Source: Niveispirillum irakense DSM 11586 (GTDB taxonomy: Bacteria > Pseudomonadota > Alphaproteobacteria > Azospirillales > Azospirillaceae). From it: a stretch of DNA of 64,000 nt. Shown in pieces: positions 7,279 to 17,588 of the stretch; position 1 is the first letter of the stretch; each line of letters begins with the position of its first letter. The stretch is from assembly GCF_000429645.1 (NCBI RefSeq), contig NZ_AUCG01000021.1:124001-188000 (forward strand). Reading direction: 5' to 3'. The notes under the pieces were generated by a model, which was not told the origin of the DNA, did no database searches, and was given only the letters and a program-made list of their open reading frames with translations. The translations under genes were made by a program, and so were the position numbers.

Positions 7279-7722
7279 ATGGCACGGGAGCCAGCGCCAG
7301 GGCGCGATCAGTACCGCCATTTCACGGCGCTGGAGACGCGATGGATGGACAATGACCTTTATGGTCATGTCAATAACGTCACCTACTATTCCTATTTCGA
7401 TACGGCGGTGAATGGCTATCTCATCGCCAATGGGGTGCTGGACATCCATGCCGGGCCGGTGATCGGCCTGGTGGTGGAAACGGGATGCCGCTATTTCGCC
7501 CCGGTCGCGTTCCCGGATCGGCTGGAGGTGGGGATCGCCGTCAGCCGCATCGGCACCAGCAGTGTCCATTATACTGTTGGCATTTTCCGCCAGGGGGAAG
7601 GGCAGGCGGCGGCAGCCGGCCATTTCACCCATGTCTATGTGGATCGGGTGACGCGACGGCCCACCGACTTGCCGCCGCCCTTCCGGGCCGTGCTGGAGCG
7701 TTTACTCCGCGATCCCCCATAG
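7279..7722 (+). CDS. YbgC/4-hydroxybenzoyl-CoA-type thioesterase
   Basis: This 147-residue single-hotdog protein has the family active-site region RWMDNDLYGHVNNVTYYSYFD near residue 20-40, where the Asp before HVNN is the usual catalytic residue. It hydrolyses acyl-CoA or acyl-ACP thioesters, and members often act as tetramers. Start at 7279 follows AGGGGAGGGGAC. It lies just behind the double-hotdog thioesterase gene; both are likely cotranscribed. The substrate cannot be told from sequence. Confidence 0.82.
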   Translation: MAREPAPGRDQYRHFTALETRWMDNDLYGHVNNVTYYSYFDTAVNGYLIANGVLDIHAGPVIGLVVETGCRYFAPVAFPDRLEVGIAVSRIGTSSVHYTVGIFRQGEGQAAAAGHFTHVYVDRVTRRPTDLPPPFRAVLERLLRDPP

Positions 7723-7733
7723 GGCGGGTGAGG

Positions 7734-7994
7734 TCACATTGCGACACAGATCCGGTCGCGGCATTGGATGACGACGAAGACTTCCTTGCCATCAGCCGCT
7801 TTCTGGCCGGTGCAGGTGACCTTGTAAACCGTTTCGGCCATCCGCCCGGTGACCTGCTTCAGCACGTCCAGTTTGCCGGGCTGGCAGTTGGCATTGCGCG
7901 CTGCTTCCTTCGCCTCGGCCTGCTGAGCCGCTGCGGGCAAGGCGGCGGCCAGTGACAGGGCGATGGTAAAGAACAGGGGCAGGGCAGGGCGCAT
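7734..7994 (-). CDS. small secreted Cys-containing protein
   Basis: I do not recognise this 86-residue protein. Residues 1-23 are a clear signal peptide ending PAAAQ. The mature part of about 60 residues has four Cys (in NCQPG, VTCTG, IQCRD, RICVAM), enough for two disulfides in the periplasm. It converges on the thioesterase pair with an 11-base gap and is followed upstream by a palindromic repeat element. Confidence 0.6.
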   Translation of the reverse strand: MRPALPLFFTIALSLAAALPAAAQQAEAKEAARNANCQPGKLDVLKQVTGRMAETVYKVTCTGQKAADGKEVFVVIQCRDRICVAM

Positions 7995-8027
7995 GGTCGA
8001 CCTTGGGTACAGGAATTCTGCATACCC

Positions 8028-8130
8028 TAGAGCAGATCGCGGAAAAGCGGAATCGCTTTGGAGCGTGAATCTGCTCGCTGAACAAGGGCTTAGAGCCGTG
8101 TGCGTTTCCGATTAAACGCACACGGCTCTA
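8028..8130. repeat. intergenic palindromic repeat element
   Basis: Two nested structures lie side by side. GAGCAGAT at 8030-8037 pairs with ATCTGCTC at 8069-8076. Then 17-base arms (8091-8107 and 8114-8130, TAGAGCCGTGTGCGTTT and its complement) flank a 6-base loop CCGATT. The layout resembles RIME- or REP-type intergenic repeats of alphaproteobacteria. Only one copy is present in the window, so its repeat status is inferred. Confidence 0.6.
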
Positions 8131-8181
8131 GACGATCGGTCCGTCAGGCGGAACCCCCGGCACCCTGGCCTTTGGCTCAGC

Positions 8182-8613
8182 CTATCCGCGATGCCCGGCA
8201 ATTTCGGCTTCCATCGCCTTTTCCCTTTCCCGAAGGTCTGGGCTCATCGCGTCGCCGAAATCCTCCAGGGTGAAGATGCGACGGATTTCGATCTCCGCCC
8301 GTTGGCCGGTCGGGTTCGGGCAGCGCTTGACCCAGCGGACCGCTTCTTCCAGCGATGGTGTCTCAAATATCCAGAAGCCGGCAATGAGTGTTCCCGGTGC
8401 AGCGGCAAAAGGCCCCGCCACCAATTCGCGGGAAGCGCCGTCGAACAGCACCTTCACCCCGGCGGATGTCGGGTGCAGCCCTTCGCCGCCCAGCAGCACG
8501 CCAGCCTGCACCAGGGCCTCATTATAGGCGGTCATCTCCGTCAGCAGCTTTTCGTCCGGCATGATGCCGGCTTCTGTTTCTGCGGTGGCCTTCAACAGGA
8601 TCATGAATTTCAT
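8182..8613 (-). CDS. YciI/DGPF-domain protein
   Basis: The 143-residue protein fits the YCII-related (DGPF) family: it begins MKFMILLKA, has an LLGGEGLHP segment and a GPFAAAPG loop, then an alpha-beta ferredoxin-like C-terminal half with EEAVRWVKRCP. Members are small cytoplasmic proteins of unclear function, sometimes linked to sigma factors of the ECF type; none is present here. The start at 8613 is chosen over an upstream frame because of AAGGA at the right distance and family length. The role is unknown. Confidence 0.8.
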   Translation of the reverse strand: MKFMILLKATAETEAGIMPDEKLLTEMTAYNEALVQAGVLLGGEGLHPTSAGVKVLFDGASRELVAGPFAAAPGTLIAGFWIFETPSLEEAVRWVKRCPNPTGQRAEIEIRRIFTLEDFGDAMSPDLREREKAMEAEIAGHRG

Positions 8614-8710
8614 TGCCGGTTTCCTTGTCGCGTCCAGGCCGACTTTTGTCGGGTCGCCTGGAAGACGAAGGGGGACGCGGCGGGCCGACATGGCCACCAG
8701 AAATTCCGGC

Positions 8711-8743
8711 AAAGAAAAACCCCGCCGGCGGACCGGCGGGGTT
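8711..8743 (-). terminator. terminator of glnA
   Basis: An 11-base perfect stem (8718-8728 with 8733-8743, AACCCCGCCGG arms) with a 4-base loop is followed on the minus strand by TTTTTCTTT. It lies just behind the glnA stop codon. Confidence 0.88.
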
Positions 8744-8793
8744 CTCCTGAACATCGGCTGCGAGGATCGGCCCCGTTGCCGGGGCCGGCCACA

Positions 8794-10203
8794 TCAGACG
8801 CTGTAGTACATCTTGTATTCGATCGGGTGCGGCGAGGTTTCGAACGCCAGCACTTCTTCCATCTTTAGATCGATGAAAGCGTCGATCATGTCGTCGGTGA
8901 ACACGTCACCCTTCTTCAGGAACTCACGGTCGGCCGACAGGCTTTCCAGCGCTTCGCGCAGGCTGCGGCAGACGGTCGGGATTTCCTTCAGCTCTTCCGG
9001 CGGCAGATCATACAGGTTCTTGTCCATCGCCTCGCCCGGATGGATCTTGTTCTGGATACCATCCAGACCGGCCATCAGCATGGCGGCGAAAGCCAGGTAC
9101 GGGTTTGCACCCGGATCGGGGAAGCGGACCTCGACGCGCTTGCCCTTCGGGCTGGACACGTGCGGGATACGGCAGGAAGCGGAACGGTTGCGGCTGGAGT
9201 AAGCCAGCAGCACCGGAGCCTCATAACCCGGAACCAGACGCTTGTAGCTGTTGGTCAGCGGGTTGGTGAAGGCGTTCAGCGCACGGGCGTGCTTGATGAT
9301 GCCGCCGATATAGAACAGGGCGGTTTCCGACAGGTCGGCATAGCCATTGCCGGCGAACAGCGGCTTGCCGTCCTTCCAGATGGACTGGTGGCAGTGCATG
9401 CCCGACCCATTGTCACCGAACACCGGCTTCGGCATGAAGGTTGCCGTCTTGCCGTACTGGTGGGCAACATTGTGCACGACATACTTAAACAACTGCATGC
9501 CGTCGGCCATCTTGACCAGCGTGCCGAACTTCACGCCCAGCTCATGCTGGGAAGCAGCCACTTCGTGGTGGTGCTTTTCGACTTCCACGCCCATCTCGCC
9601 CAGAACGGTCAGCATCTCGGCGCGCAGATCCTGGGCGCTGTCGACCGGACCAACCGGGAAGTAGCCGCCCTTGACGCCCGGACGGTGGCCCATATTGCCG
9701 CCTTCATAGGACTTGGCGGAATTGTACGGGCCTTCCTCGCTGTCGAACTCGTACATCACCTTGTTCATCGAGACTTCGAACTTGACGTCGTCGAACACGA
9801 AGAACTCGGCTTCCGGGCCGAAATAGGCGACATCGCCGATACCGGCAGAGGCCATGTACTTTTCAGCGGCCTTGGCGATGGAACGCGGGTCGCGCTTGTA
9901 GGGCAGGCCGGTCGACGGCTCCAGCACGTCGCACAGTACGGTCAGCAGCGGCTGGGCCGAGAACGGGTCCATGACGGCGGTCGACAGGTCGGGCATGAGG
10001 GTCATGTCCGACTCGTTGATGGCCTTCCAGCCAGCGATGGACGACCCGTCGAACATCACGCCGTCGGTCAGCAGATCCTCGTCCACCGTGGACAGGTGCT
10101 GGGAAACGTGATGGACCTTCCCCTTGATATCGGTGAAGCGGAAATCGACATACTTGACGTCGTTTTCCTTGATCAGGTCGAAGAACTTGGCCAAATCAGA
10201 CAT
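8794..10203 (-). CDS. glnA: glutamine synthetase type I
   Basis: This enzyme makes glutamine from glutamate, ammonia and ATP as a cytoplasmic dodecamer and is the core of nitrogen assimilation. At 469 residues it has the usual GSI length. The N-terminal beta-grasp region includes [14 protein letters not shown]; the catalytic part includes [10 protein letters not shown], the HCHQS ATP-binding segment and the [10 protein letters not shown] signature. NLYDLPPEE near residue 398 is the adenylylation loop with its Tyr, so GlnE control is expected. It lies 165 bases behind glnB on the same strand, the conserved alphaproteobacterial glnBA order, and ends with a strong terminator. Confidence 0.98.
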   Translation of the reverse strand: MSDLAKFFDLIKENDVKYVDFRFTDIKGKVHHVSQHLSTVDEDLLTDGVMFDGSSIAGWKAINESDMTLMPDLSTAVMDPFSAQPLLTVLCDVLEPSTGLPYKRDPRSIAKAAEKYMASAGIGDVAYFGPEAEFFVFDDVKFEVSMNKVMYEFDSEEGPYNSAKSYEGGNMGHRPGVKGGYFPVGPVDSAQDLRAEMLTVLGEMGVEVEKHHHEVAASQHELGVKFGTLVKMADGMQLFKYVVHNVAHQYGKTATFMPKPVFGDNGSGMHCHQSIWKDGKPLFAGNGYADLSETALFYIGGIIKHARALNAFTNPLTNSYKRLVPGYEAPVLLAYSSRNRSASCRIPHVSSPKGKRVEVRFPDPGANPYLAFAAMLMAGLDGIQNKIHPGEAMDKNLYDLPPEELKEIPTVCRSLREALESLSADREFLKKGDVFTDDMIDAFIDLKMEEVLAFETSPHPIEYKMYYSV

Positions 10204-10368
10204 AGCCTCTGCTTCCGTGGTTTGAGGTTTGTCGCTGTGATGCGAGACGGTGGGTCGTATCGCGCCCGATGAAGGGCGTTACCCCAACCCCCGCCGCTTT
10301 GGAAGATAATTTTCTAAAGCCCATGACCGATGCGCAGATATGTGCGCAGGGGCCGCAGGCGGGTGCCC

Positions 10369-10812
<444 letters not shown>

Positions 10813-11044
10813 TCAAGGGCTCTACAGCCGGTGCAAAAGTTCAATTGATCAAAAAACAGGCAAATTGTAGGTCGTTTTTTAATCAGTGACGGTGATTTTT
10901 GTGCATTAACCATGCTAAACGCCCGGCTCATGGGCGTTTGGTGCCCGTTATTTCGCCGTTAAGGCTGTCAGGAAAAAAAGATAAAAAAGACAAAACCAGC
11001 GCTTGACGCATCAGGGCCACCTGGGGCATATAGCGGCTCCCGGC

Positions 11045-11121
11045 GGCGGTGGTAGCTCAGTTGGTAGAGCTCTCGGTTGTGGTCCGAGTGGTCGCGGGTT
11101 CGAGTCCCGTCCATCGCCCCA
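11045..11121 (+). tRNA. tRNA-His (GTG)
   Basis: The cloverleaf is complete. The 8-base acceptor GGCGGTGG pairs with CCATCGCC, including the extra G-1 with C73 that marks tRNA-His. The D arm reads GCTCAGTTGGTAGAGC, the anticodon loop TTGTGGT with GTG anticodon, and the T arm GGTTCGAGTCC. CCA is encoded. Confidence 0.97.
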
Positions 11122-11291
11122 GGTTTTCCTGCTTAGGAATATAAGTTGTTTTGCCCGACACGGCGACCAGGAAATCCTGGTTTCGCCGTTTTGTCGTTTA
11201 TGGGCCCCTGTTGGCCTTTACCCCATGCTTTCAATTGTCCGTTCCTGTGGAACTGGCCTATTCCTGTCATGGATGGAAGGGGGGCAGTCCT

Positions 11292-12779
11292 ATGGCGTTG
11301 CTGACCGTTGCGCAGAGCTATGCCGCTGATCGCGCGGCGATGATGGCGGGTATCGACGGCACCGTTCTGATGGCGCGTGCCGGTGCTGCGGTAGCAGAAG
11401 CCGCCCGCCAGATGGCAAAGGCAGCGGGCGACGGGTCGATCCTGGTCCTCTGCGGTCCTGGCAATAATGGTGGCGACGGATTCGTCGCTGCGCGCCTGCT
11501 GGCTGAACAGGGTTGGTCAGTTCGGGTTGGATTGCTGGGCAAGCGGGAAGAATTGCGCGGCGATGCCGCCTGGGCCGCCGCCGCTTGGACCGGCCCTGTG
11601 CTGCAGGCCCATCCCGACCTGATTGCAGATGACATCCTTATTATAGATGCCTTGTTCGGTGCTGGGTTGAACCGTGACCTAGCGGGAACGGCGCTGGACC
11701 TGGTCAACGCCATGGCCGCGTCGGGGCGGCTCATTCTGGCAGTCGATATACCCTCTGGGGTGAATGGCGATGACGGGACCGTCCGGGGCGCTGCTGCTCC
11801 CGCTACCCGGACCATCAGTTTCGTCCGGCGTAAGCCCGGCCATCTGCTGCTGCCGGGCCGTGCCTTGTGCGGCCGGGTTGATATCGCCGATATCGGCATT
11901 CCGGAATCACTGGTGGCTGGTCTTGGCCTGACACATTGGGCCAATGGTCCGGAAGTATGGCAGCATCTTTTCCCCTGGCCGCGCCTGGATGGACACAAAT
12001 ATGGGCGCGGACATTTATTAATGCTGGGGGGCGCGCACATGACGGGTGCGGGCCGCTTGGCCGCACGCTCCGCTTTGCGCATTGGGGCCGGGCTTGTGAC
12101 CCTGGCCTGTGAGCCGGCGGCCAGCCTTGTCTATAGCCTGGCACTCGCCAGCTTGATTGTCATCCCGGTTGAAACCGGGTCCGATTTCCGGAACCTGCTG
12201 AGCGATCCGCGTCGCAATGCGCTGCTGCTGGGGCCTGGGGCGGGAACGGAGGGTTCCGCGGCTGACATCTTGAGAGAATCGACCCTTGCCGCGTTGGCGG
12301 CAGGGCGACGGGGCGTGCTGGATGCAGACATATTCTCTGTCTTTGCTGGAAGGCTTGAGACGCTATGCGATGCGGGTCTGTCCACAGACTGGGTTTTGAC
12401 CCCGCATGAAGGGGAATTCCGACGCCTCTTCGGCGACCTGCCGGGGGGACGGCTTGCCCGCGCCCAGGCAGCGGCGCGTCAGGCCGGAGCGGTATTGCTG
12501 CTGAAAGGGCCAGATACGGTGATTGCCCATCCGGACGGACGGGTGGTCATTAATGAGAATGCTCCCCCTGATCTGGCGACCGCGGGCAGCGGAGATGTGC
12601 TATCGGGGCTGATCGCCGGTCTTCTGGCCCAGGGAATGCCGACCTTTGAAGCGGCTGCTGCGGCGGCCTGGATTCATGGCGAGTCGGGGCATAGGGCCGG
12701 GCCGGGGCTGATTGCCGACGATCTGCCAGAGCAGATCCCGGCCATTTTGCGACAACTGAAAAGTGCCACCCTTTCATGA
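11292..12779 (+). CDS. nnr: bifunctional NAD(P)HX epimerase/dehydratase
   Basis: The 495-residue enzyme repairs hydrated NAD(P)H. The N-terminal YjeF_N epimerase domain (about 1-210) has the GPGNNGGDGFVAARLL nucleotide-binding loop; the C-terminal ribokinase-like dehydratase (about 225-490) has HEGEFRRLFG, an LLLKGPDT strand and the NAPPDLATAGSGDVLSG catalytic region. The ATG at 11292 is preferred: it has an AAGGGGGG site upstream and gives the family start MALLTVAQ, while the longer frame runs close to tRNA-His. The gene often sits near glnB in alphaproteobacteria, as here. Confidence 0.95.
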   Translation: MALLTVAQSYAADRAAMMAGIDGTVLMARAGAAVAEAARQMAKAAGDGSILVLCGPGNNGGDGFVAARLLAEQGWSVRVGLLGKREELRGDAAWAAAAWTGPVLQAHPDLIADDILIIDALFGAGLNRDLAGTALDLVNAMAASGRLILAVDIPSGVNGDDGTVRGAAAPATRTISFVRRKPGHLLLPGRALCGRVDIADIGIPESLVAGLGLTHWANGPEVWQHLFPWPRLDGHKYGRGHLLMLGGAHMTGAGRLAARSALRIGAGLVTLACEPAASLVYSLALASLIVIPVETGSDFRNLLSDPRRNALLLGPGAGTEGSAADILRESTLAALAAGRRGVLDADIFSVFAGRLETLCDAGLSTDWVLTPHEGEFRRLFGDLPGGRLARAQAAARQAGAVLLLKGPDTVIAHPDGRVVINENAPPDLATAGSGDVLSGLIAGLLAQGMPTFEAAAAAAWIHGESGHRAGPGLIADDLPEQIPAILRQLKSATLS

Positions 12780-13120
12780 GGCTAAAGGCGCCCGTTTGAC
12801 GCCTTATCCTGCCATTCCCGCGTGTGACAAGGGTGGGTGTTGCATTTAAGAAACTGAATTTCTTTTCTTTTTGGTGGTTGTTCCGGTGACGGAAAAAGCT
12901 GGAAAAGCATTCAGTCCCGAAGGATCGGCCCCCGAATCCGGATGGGACGAAAACTACATAAAATTGAAGCTAAACCATTGGTAATAAGAAAGTAAAAGAA
13001 TCGGGCCCCCCGCATTGCAGAGCCCTATATGAATATATTAACCTTTCGTTATCGCAGCCTATCCCTTCCGGCGGGGGTGGCGCGACGTGGCGGGAAGCAC
13101 GATAGAGGGGGGCGAGTACG
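12780..13120. other. 340-base intergenic stretch behind nnr
   Basis: A weak hairpin AAGGCG/CGCCTT (12785-12805) may end nnr transcription. The rest is richer in A and T than its surroundings, especially 12840-12890 and 12955-13055, and probably holds the promoter of the following small gene. I see no convincing -35/-10 pair and no RNA gene. Confidence 0.4.
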
Positions 13121-13390
13121 ATGAGTGTGTCGTTGTTCAGGCGTTCCAAACCGATGACAGCGCCGGTTCCTGGTGATGTTTATCAGCGGAACATCTTCCA
13201 TTCTGTCGAAACGGCCCGTGTCGTTGCGGTAACGGAAGATGGGTTTCCTGTGCCCCACGTCCGCTACATCGCCCGCAACGACATGATTGATGGTCCCTCT
13301 CGCGGGCGTCATGAAACCGCGCGGGGTGACCTGCGTACATTGACCGTGGAGAGCTTTACCCGCCTGTTCGGGCTTCCGGTCCCAAACTGA
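13121..13390 (+). CDS. conserved hypothetical protein, 89 residues
   Basis: I do not recognise a named family. The 89-residue product is soluble and basic at its N-terminus (SLFRRSKP), followed by PVPGDVYQR and a V-ETARVVAV-EDG--PHVRY pattern that looks like a small beta-rich fold. There is no signal peptide. A GGGGGGCGAG stretch precedes the ATG. A strong terminator follows at 13445, so it is probably a single-gene unit between nnr and tRNA-Leu. Confidence 0.65.
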   Translation: MSVSLFRRSKPMTAPVPGDVYQRNIFHSVETARVVAVTEDGFPVPHVRYIARNDMIDGPSRGRHETARGDLRTLTVESFTRLFGLPVPN

Positions 13391-13444
13391 CACGCAGCAA
13401 GCCTTGTTCCGCTAACGGAATGATTGGCGATCATACTGGGATGA

Positions 13445-13484
13445 CATCGCCGCAGCGCCAATGGTGCTGCGGCGATGCGCTTTT
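13445..13484 (+). terminator. terminator behind the 89-residue gene
   Basis: A 12-base perfect stem (13445-13456 with 13466-13477, arms CATCGCCGCAGC and complement), extendable into the loop, is followed by CGCTTTT. It lies 55 bases after the stop codon. Confidence 0.75.
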
Positions 13485-13674
13485 GCGTGGCTGTTGGAAA
13501 AGCGTAATCCACACCTGCATGAACCATCCACCGGCAGCGGCCGGCTATACCGGGCCGCAGGGTTGCGAATTCGCGGCGCCATAGGTGTCGCCACATGCGA
13601 TATCGCGCTTGGCGCGGCTGATATCCCTTGCTATACGGTGCGCTCCCGCGGGCGGCCCCTGGTCTTCCCGTTGG

Positions 13675-13758
13675 GCGGGCGTGGCGGAATGGTAGACGCG
13701 CCGGATTTAGGTTCCGGTGTCGAAAGACGTGGGGGTTCAAGTCCCTTCGCCCGCACCA
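13675..13758 (+). tRNA. tRNA-Leu (TAG)
   Basis: The acceptor GCGGGCG pairs with CGCCCGC, the anticodon loop is ATTTAGG with TAG anticodon, a long variable arm (class II) follows and the T arm reads GGTTCAAGTCC. Discriminator A and an encoded CCA complete 84 bases. It precedes tig, a common arrangement in alphaproteobacteria. Confidence 0.97.
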
Positions 13759-13881
13759 TTTGAGTTTTTGGTTTTGACCCGCAACCCACCGCGGCGTCCC
13801 GGTTCGCCGGGAAAGGTCGCGGGAGCGTCGGTCCGGTCCATCGGGCAGGCGCGCACAGCAAGAAGACAGGCATTTCGTCCC

Positions 13882-15228
13882 ATGCAGATCACCGAGACCA
13901 GCGCTGAAGGCCTCCGCCGCGACTTCAAGGTCGTCCTCACGGCCCAGGATATCGAATCGCGGGTGCAGACCCGGCTGACCGAGGTCGGCAAGACCGTGAA
14001 GATGCCGGGCTTCCGTCCGGGCAAGGTCCCGATGCCGATCCTGAAGCAGCGCTATGGCCAGTCGGTCATGGGCGAAGTGCTGGAAGCCGCTGTCAATGAC
14101 GCGGCCCAGCAGGTGGTTGCGGACAATAACCTGCGCCCGGCCCTGCAGCCGAAGGTCGAGGTTGAGAGCTTCGACGCCGGCGCCGATCTGGCCCTGAAGA
14201 TCAGCGTCGAACTGCTGCCCGAATTCGAGCCGGCCGACCTGTCCGGCGTCGAGATCGAGAAGCCGGTTGCCGCTGTGAGCGATGAAGCCGTTTCCGAGAG
14301 CCTGGGCCGCCTGTCCAAGGGGCGCCGCACCACCGAGAAGGTGGAAGAGGATCGCGCCGCTGTGTCCGGCGACATCCTGCTGATCGACTTCGACGGTTCT
14401 GTCGACGGCGAGAAGCGTCCCGGCATGAAGGGCGAAGGCCATGAGCTGGAGCTGGGCTCCAACTCCTTCATCCCCGGCTTCGAGGACCAGCTGGTCGGCA
14501 CCAAGGCCGGCAGCGACGTGACCGTGAAGGTTACCTTCCCGACCGAGTATCATGCCGCCGAGCTGGCCGGTAAGGATGCCGTGTTCGAGGTGAAGGTCCA
14601 TGAAATCCGCGCCGCCAAGGATGCGGAGCTGAACGACGATCTGGCCAAGAGCTTCGGTTTCGACGATCTGGAAGCCCTGAAGACGGCCCTGACCGAGCGT
14701 ATCGGCGAAGAATATGCCACCACGTCCCGTCTGCGCGCCAAGCGCGCCCTGCTGGACAAGCTGGCTGAGCTGCATGATTTCGAGGTGCCGGCCGGCATGG
14801 TCGATATCGAATTCGAGCAGATCTGGAAGCGCCTGCAGGACGAGCTGGCCCGTGATGGCGCTGCTGAGGAAGACAAGGACAAGGATGAAGAGGCCCTGAA
14901 GGCCGAGTATCGCGACATCGCGGTGCGTCGCGTCCGCCTGGGTCTGCTGCTGTCCGAAATCGGTCGCCGCAACAATGTGACCGTCAGCCGTGAAGAGCTG
15001 AACAAGGCCATGATCGACGAGGTTCGTCGTTATCCGGGCCAGGAACAGCAGGTCTTCGACTTCTTCCGTAAGAACCCGCAGGCGGTCGAAAGCCTCCGCG
15101 CGCCGATTTACGAAGACAAGGTTGTCGACTTCATCCTCGGAAGCGTTAAGGTGAACGAGGTCACCGTGTCGGTCGAAGACCTGATGCGTGACCCCGATGA
15201 AGAGGAAGAGGGCGTGGCGGCCGCCTGA
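13882..15228 (+). CDS. tig: trigger factor
   Basis: This ribosome-bound chaperone with peptidyl-prolyl isomerase activity meets nascent chains at the tunnel exit. The 448-residue product has the three expected parts: an N-terminal ribosome-binding domain with the GFRPGKVP signature (about residue 38), an FKBP-like domain (about 150-245) and a helical chaperone domain with an acidic tail. The ATG at 13882 gives the family start MQITET; the longer frame overlaps tRNA-Leu. The ribosome site is weak. tig-clpP-clpX order is conserved in proteobacteria. Confidence 0.97.
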   Translation: MQITETSAEGLRRDFKVVLTAQDIESRVQTRLTEVGKTVKMPGFRPGKVPMPILKQRYGQSVMGEVLEAAVNDAAQQVVADNNLRPALQPKVEVESFDAGADLALKISVELLPEFEPADLSGVEIEKPVAAVSDEAVSESLGRLSKGRRTTEKVEEDRAAVSGDILLIDFDGSVDGEKRPGMKGEGHELELGSNSFIPGFEDQLVGTKAGSDVTVKVTFPTEYHAAELAGKDAVFEVKVHEIRAAKDAELNDDLAKSFGFDDLEALKTALTERIGEEYATTSRLRAKRALLDKLAELHDFEVPAGMVDIEFEQIWKRLQDELARDGAAEEDKDKDEEALKAEYRDIAVRRVRLGLLLSEIGRRNNVTVSREELNKAMIDEVRRYPGQEQQVFDFFRKNPQAVESLRAPIYEDKVVDFILGSVKVNEVTVSVEDLMRDPDEEEEGVAAA

Positions 15229-15250
15229 TCGGCTTCCCCCCCTTTGATTT

Positions 15251-15286
15251 GAGACGTGGGAGCCTATATCTGGCTCCCACGGTCTC
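15251..15286 (+). terminator. hairpin between tig and clpP
   Basis: GTGGGAGCC and GGCTCCCAC flank a 7-base loop, and GAGAC/GTCTC extend the stem past one bulged base. No T-run follows, and the clpP ribosome site begins soon after. It may attenuate transcription or set the tig mRNA 3' end rather than fully terminate. Confidence 0.5.
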
Positions 15287-15308
15287 GTGAAGGAACAAGG
15301 CAGGAATC

Positions 15309-15932
15309 ATGATCGATCCGCAGATGAACGCGTTGGTTCCCATGGTGGTCGAACAGACCAATCGGGGAGAGCGCGCCTACGACATCTATTCCCGCCTCCT
15401 TAAGGAGCGGATCATTTTCCTGGTTGGCGGTGTCAATGATGCCGTTTCCAGCCTGATCTGTTCCCAGCTTCTGTTCCTTGAGGCGGAGAATCCCGACAAG
15501 GAAATCTCCTTCTACATTAATTCCCCCGGCGGCTATGTGACGGCTGGCCTCGCCATTTATGACACGATGCAATATATCCGCTGCCCCGTGCAGACGATTT
15601 GCATGGGTCAGGCGGCCAGCATGGGGGCGCTGTTGCTGTCCGGCGGTGCCGCCGGCAAGCGGTTCGCCCTGCCGAACAGCCGAATCATGATCCATCAGCC
15701 CTCTGGCGGGGCCCAGGGGCAGGCAGCGGATATCGAGATTCAGGCGCAGGAAATCCTGCGGATGCGTCAGCGCCTGAACGAGATTTTCCAGTATCATACC
15801 GGCCAAGCGCTGGACGTGATTGAAAAGGCCGTGGAACGTGACAATTTCATGAGTCCGGCCGAGGCCAAGACCTTTGGTCTGATTGATGAAGTGATTGAGC
15901 ATCGTCCCGGTGGTCTGTCGGGGGCGGCCTGA
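15309..15932 (+). CDS. clpP: ATP-dependent Clp protease proteolytic subunit
   Basis: ClpP forms a 14-subunit chamber that degrades substrates fed by ClpX or ClpA. The 207-residue protein has the catalytic Ser104 in [12 protein letters not shown], His129 in [10 protein letters not shown] and the Asp in the ERDNFMS segment. The NSPGG oxyanion region is at about 71-75. An AAGGCAGGAATC leader precedes the ATG. It follows tig by 80 bases and clpX comes 283 bases later. Confidence 0.98.
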   Translation: MIDPQMNALVPMVVEQTNRGERAYDIYSRLLKERIIFLVGGVNDAVSSLICSQLLFLEAENPDKEISFYINSPGGYVTAGLAIYDTMQYIRCPVQTICMGQAASMGALLLSGGAAGKRFALPNSRIMIHQPSGGAQGQAADIEIQAQEILRMRQRLNEIFQYHTGQALDVIEKAVERDNFMSPAEAKTFGLIDEVIEHRPGGLSGAA

Positions 15933-16215
15933 TGGCTGTTTCGGCGTGACCAACGCGCGGCAGGGCATAAGTATGTATTGATCCTGTCGCTTTACGTGTT
16001 GTTGAATAGGCAGGCAGGGCGGTGCGTCCCGGCCTGCCGTGGTAGGCAGGTAAGGGCGCGCGTGAGAAGGACCGGCAGGCCCCTTGGGGCGGCACGCCGG
16101 CCCGGTATCGCAACCGCCCGTTCCAGTGGGATGCCCGTCAGGGCATTCCGGGTGCGCGGGTTGGGACCAAGCCGGGTTCCGGGCCACGCACCATCCGGTG
16201 ATGTACGGAGCCCAT

Positions 16216-17481
16216 ATGACCAAGTCGACCGGCGGCGACAGCAAGAATACCCTCTACTGCTCCTTCTGCGGGAAGAGCCAGCACGAGGTGCGCAAGCTCA
16301 TTGCCGGCCCCACCGTGTTCATCTGCGATGAATGCGTCGAGCTGTGCATGGACATCATCCGCGAGGAAAATAAGACCACGCTGGTGAAGTCCCGTGATGG
16401 GGTACCGACTCCGCGCGATATCAGTACGGTGCTGGATGACTATGTCATCGGGCAGGAGCATGCCAAGCGCGTGCTGTCAGTGGCAGTTCATAACCATTAC
16501 AAGCGGCTGAACCACGGTGCGAAGCACAATGACGTGGAACTGGCCAAGTCCAACATCCTGCTGGTCGGGCCGACCGGTTCGGGCAAGACGCTGCTGGCGC
16601 AGACCTTGGCCCGCATCATCGATGTGCCCTTCACCATGGCCGATGCCACCACGCTGACCGAAGCCGGTTATGTGGGCGAGGATGTGGAGAACATCATCCT
16701 GAAGCTGCTGCAGGCTGCCGACTATAATGTCGAGCGGGCGCAGCGCGGCATCGTCTATATCGACGAAGTGGACAAGATCAGCCGCAAATCCGACAACCCG
16801 TCCATTACCCGTGACGTGTCGGGCGAAGGTGTGCAGCAGGCCCTGCTGAAGATCATGGAAGGCACGGTCGCCTCCGTGCCGCCGCAGGGTGGGCGCAAGC
16901 ATCCGCAGCAGGAATTCCTGCAGGTGGATACGACGAACATCCTGTTCATCTGCGGCGGCGCTTTCGCGGGTCTGGAAAAGATCATCGCCACCCGTGGCAA
17001 GGGCACCTCCATCGGCTTCGGTGCCGATGTGCGCGGCCCGGATGAACGCCGGACGGGCGATATCCTGCGGGAAGTCGAGCCGGAAGATCTGCTGAAGTTC
17101 GGTCTGATCCCGGAATTTGTCGGTCGTCTGCCGGTGCTGGCGACGCTGCATGATCTGGATGAAGATGCGCTGATCGAAATCCTGGCCAAGCCCAAGAACG
17201 CGCTGGTGAAGCAGTATCAGCGCCTGTTCGAGATGGAAGACGTGAAGCTGTCTGTCCATGAGGAGGCCCTGCGCTCCATCGCCCGCAAGGCGATTGAACG
17301 CAAGACCGGTGCACGCGGTCTTCGCTCCATCATGGAAACCATCTTGCTTGATCCGATGTATGATCTGCCCGGCCTGCAGGGCGTGGAAGAGATCGTCATC
17401 AACAAGGAAGTGGTGGAGGGGCGCGCCAAGCCGCTCTACATCTATTCCGAACGGCGGAGTGAAGCCGCCCCCGGCGCGTAA
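16216..17481 (+). CDS. clpX: Clp protease ATP-binding subunit ClpX
   Basis: ClpX is the AAA+ unfoldase that delivers tagged proteins to ClpP. The 421-residue protein has the N-terminal C4 zinc finger (Cys15, 18, 37, 40), Walker A GPTGSGKT at 118-125, the GYVGEDVEN pore loop and Walker B VYIDEVDK. The start at 16216 has GGAG 8 bases upstream and gives the family N-terminus; upstream in-frame codons are not family-like. A terminator follows at 17507. In most relatives lon comes next; here it does not. Confidence 0.98.
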   Translation: MTKSTGGDSKNTLYCSFCGKSQHEVRKLIAGPTVFICDECVELCMDIIREENKTTLVKSRDGVPTPRDISTVLDDYVIGQEHAKRVLSVAVHNHYKRLNHGAKHNDVELAKSNILLVGPTGSGKTLLAQTLARIIDVPFTMADATTLTEAGYVGEDVENIILKLLQAADYNVERAQRGIVYIDEVDKISRKSDNPSITRDVSGEGVQQALLKIMEGTVASVPPQGGRKHPQQEFLQVDTTNILFICGGAFAGLEKIIATRGKGTSIGFGADVRGPDERRTGDILREVEPEDLLKFGLIPEFVGRLPVLATLHDLDEDALIEILAKPKNALVKQYQRLFEMEDVKLSVHEEALRSIARKAIERKTGARGLRSIMETILLDPMYDLPGLQGVEEIVINKEVVEGRAKPLYIYSERRSEAAPGA

Positions 17482-17506
17482 GGGCCGGCTTTTCGGGTTA
17501 GAATGG

Positions 17507-17538
17507 AGGCCGTCCGGTGAGAACCGGGCGGCCTTTTT
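17507..17538 (+). terminator. terminator of clpX
   Basis: A 12-base stem with one G-T pair (17507-17518 with 17523-17534) and a GAGA loop is followed by TTTTTC. It lies 26 bases behind the clpX stop. Confidence 0.85.
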
Positions 17539-17588
17539 CTTTACCGGCTCCTGCTGGTCTTCTTGCTGGTCCCATTCTGGAACATTTT

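Noticed and set aside
10903-10917. CtrA-like TTAACCAT site upstream of glnB
   Set aside because: The second half-site is imperfect and a single match in A/T-rich DNA is not enough.
13309-14775. 488-residue frame antisense to trigger factor and tRNA-Leu
   Set aside because: It crosses a tRNA gene and a terminator and mirrors a certain gene.
15933-16215. Heat-shock sigma-32 promoter before clpX
   Set aside because: A TTGAA-like -35 is visible but no matching CCCCAT-type -10 at proper spacing.
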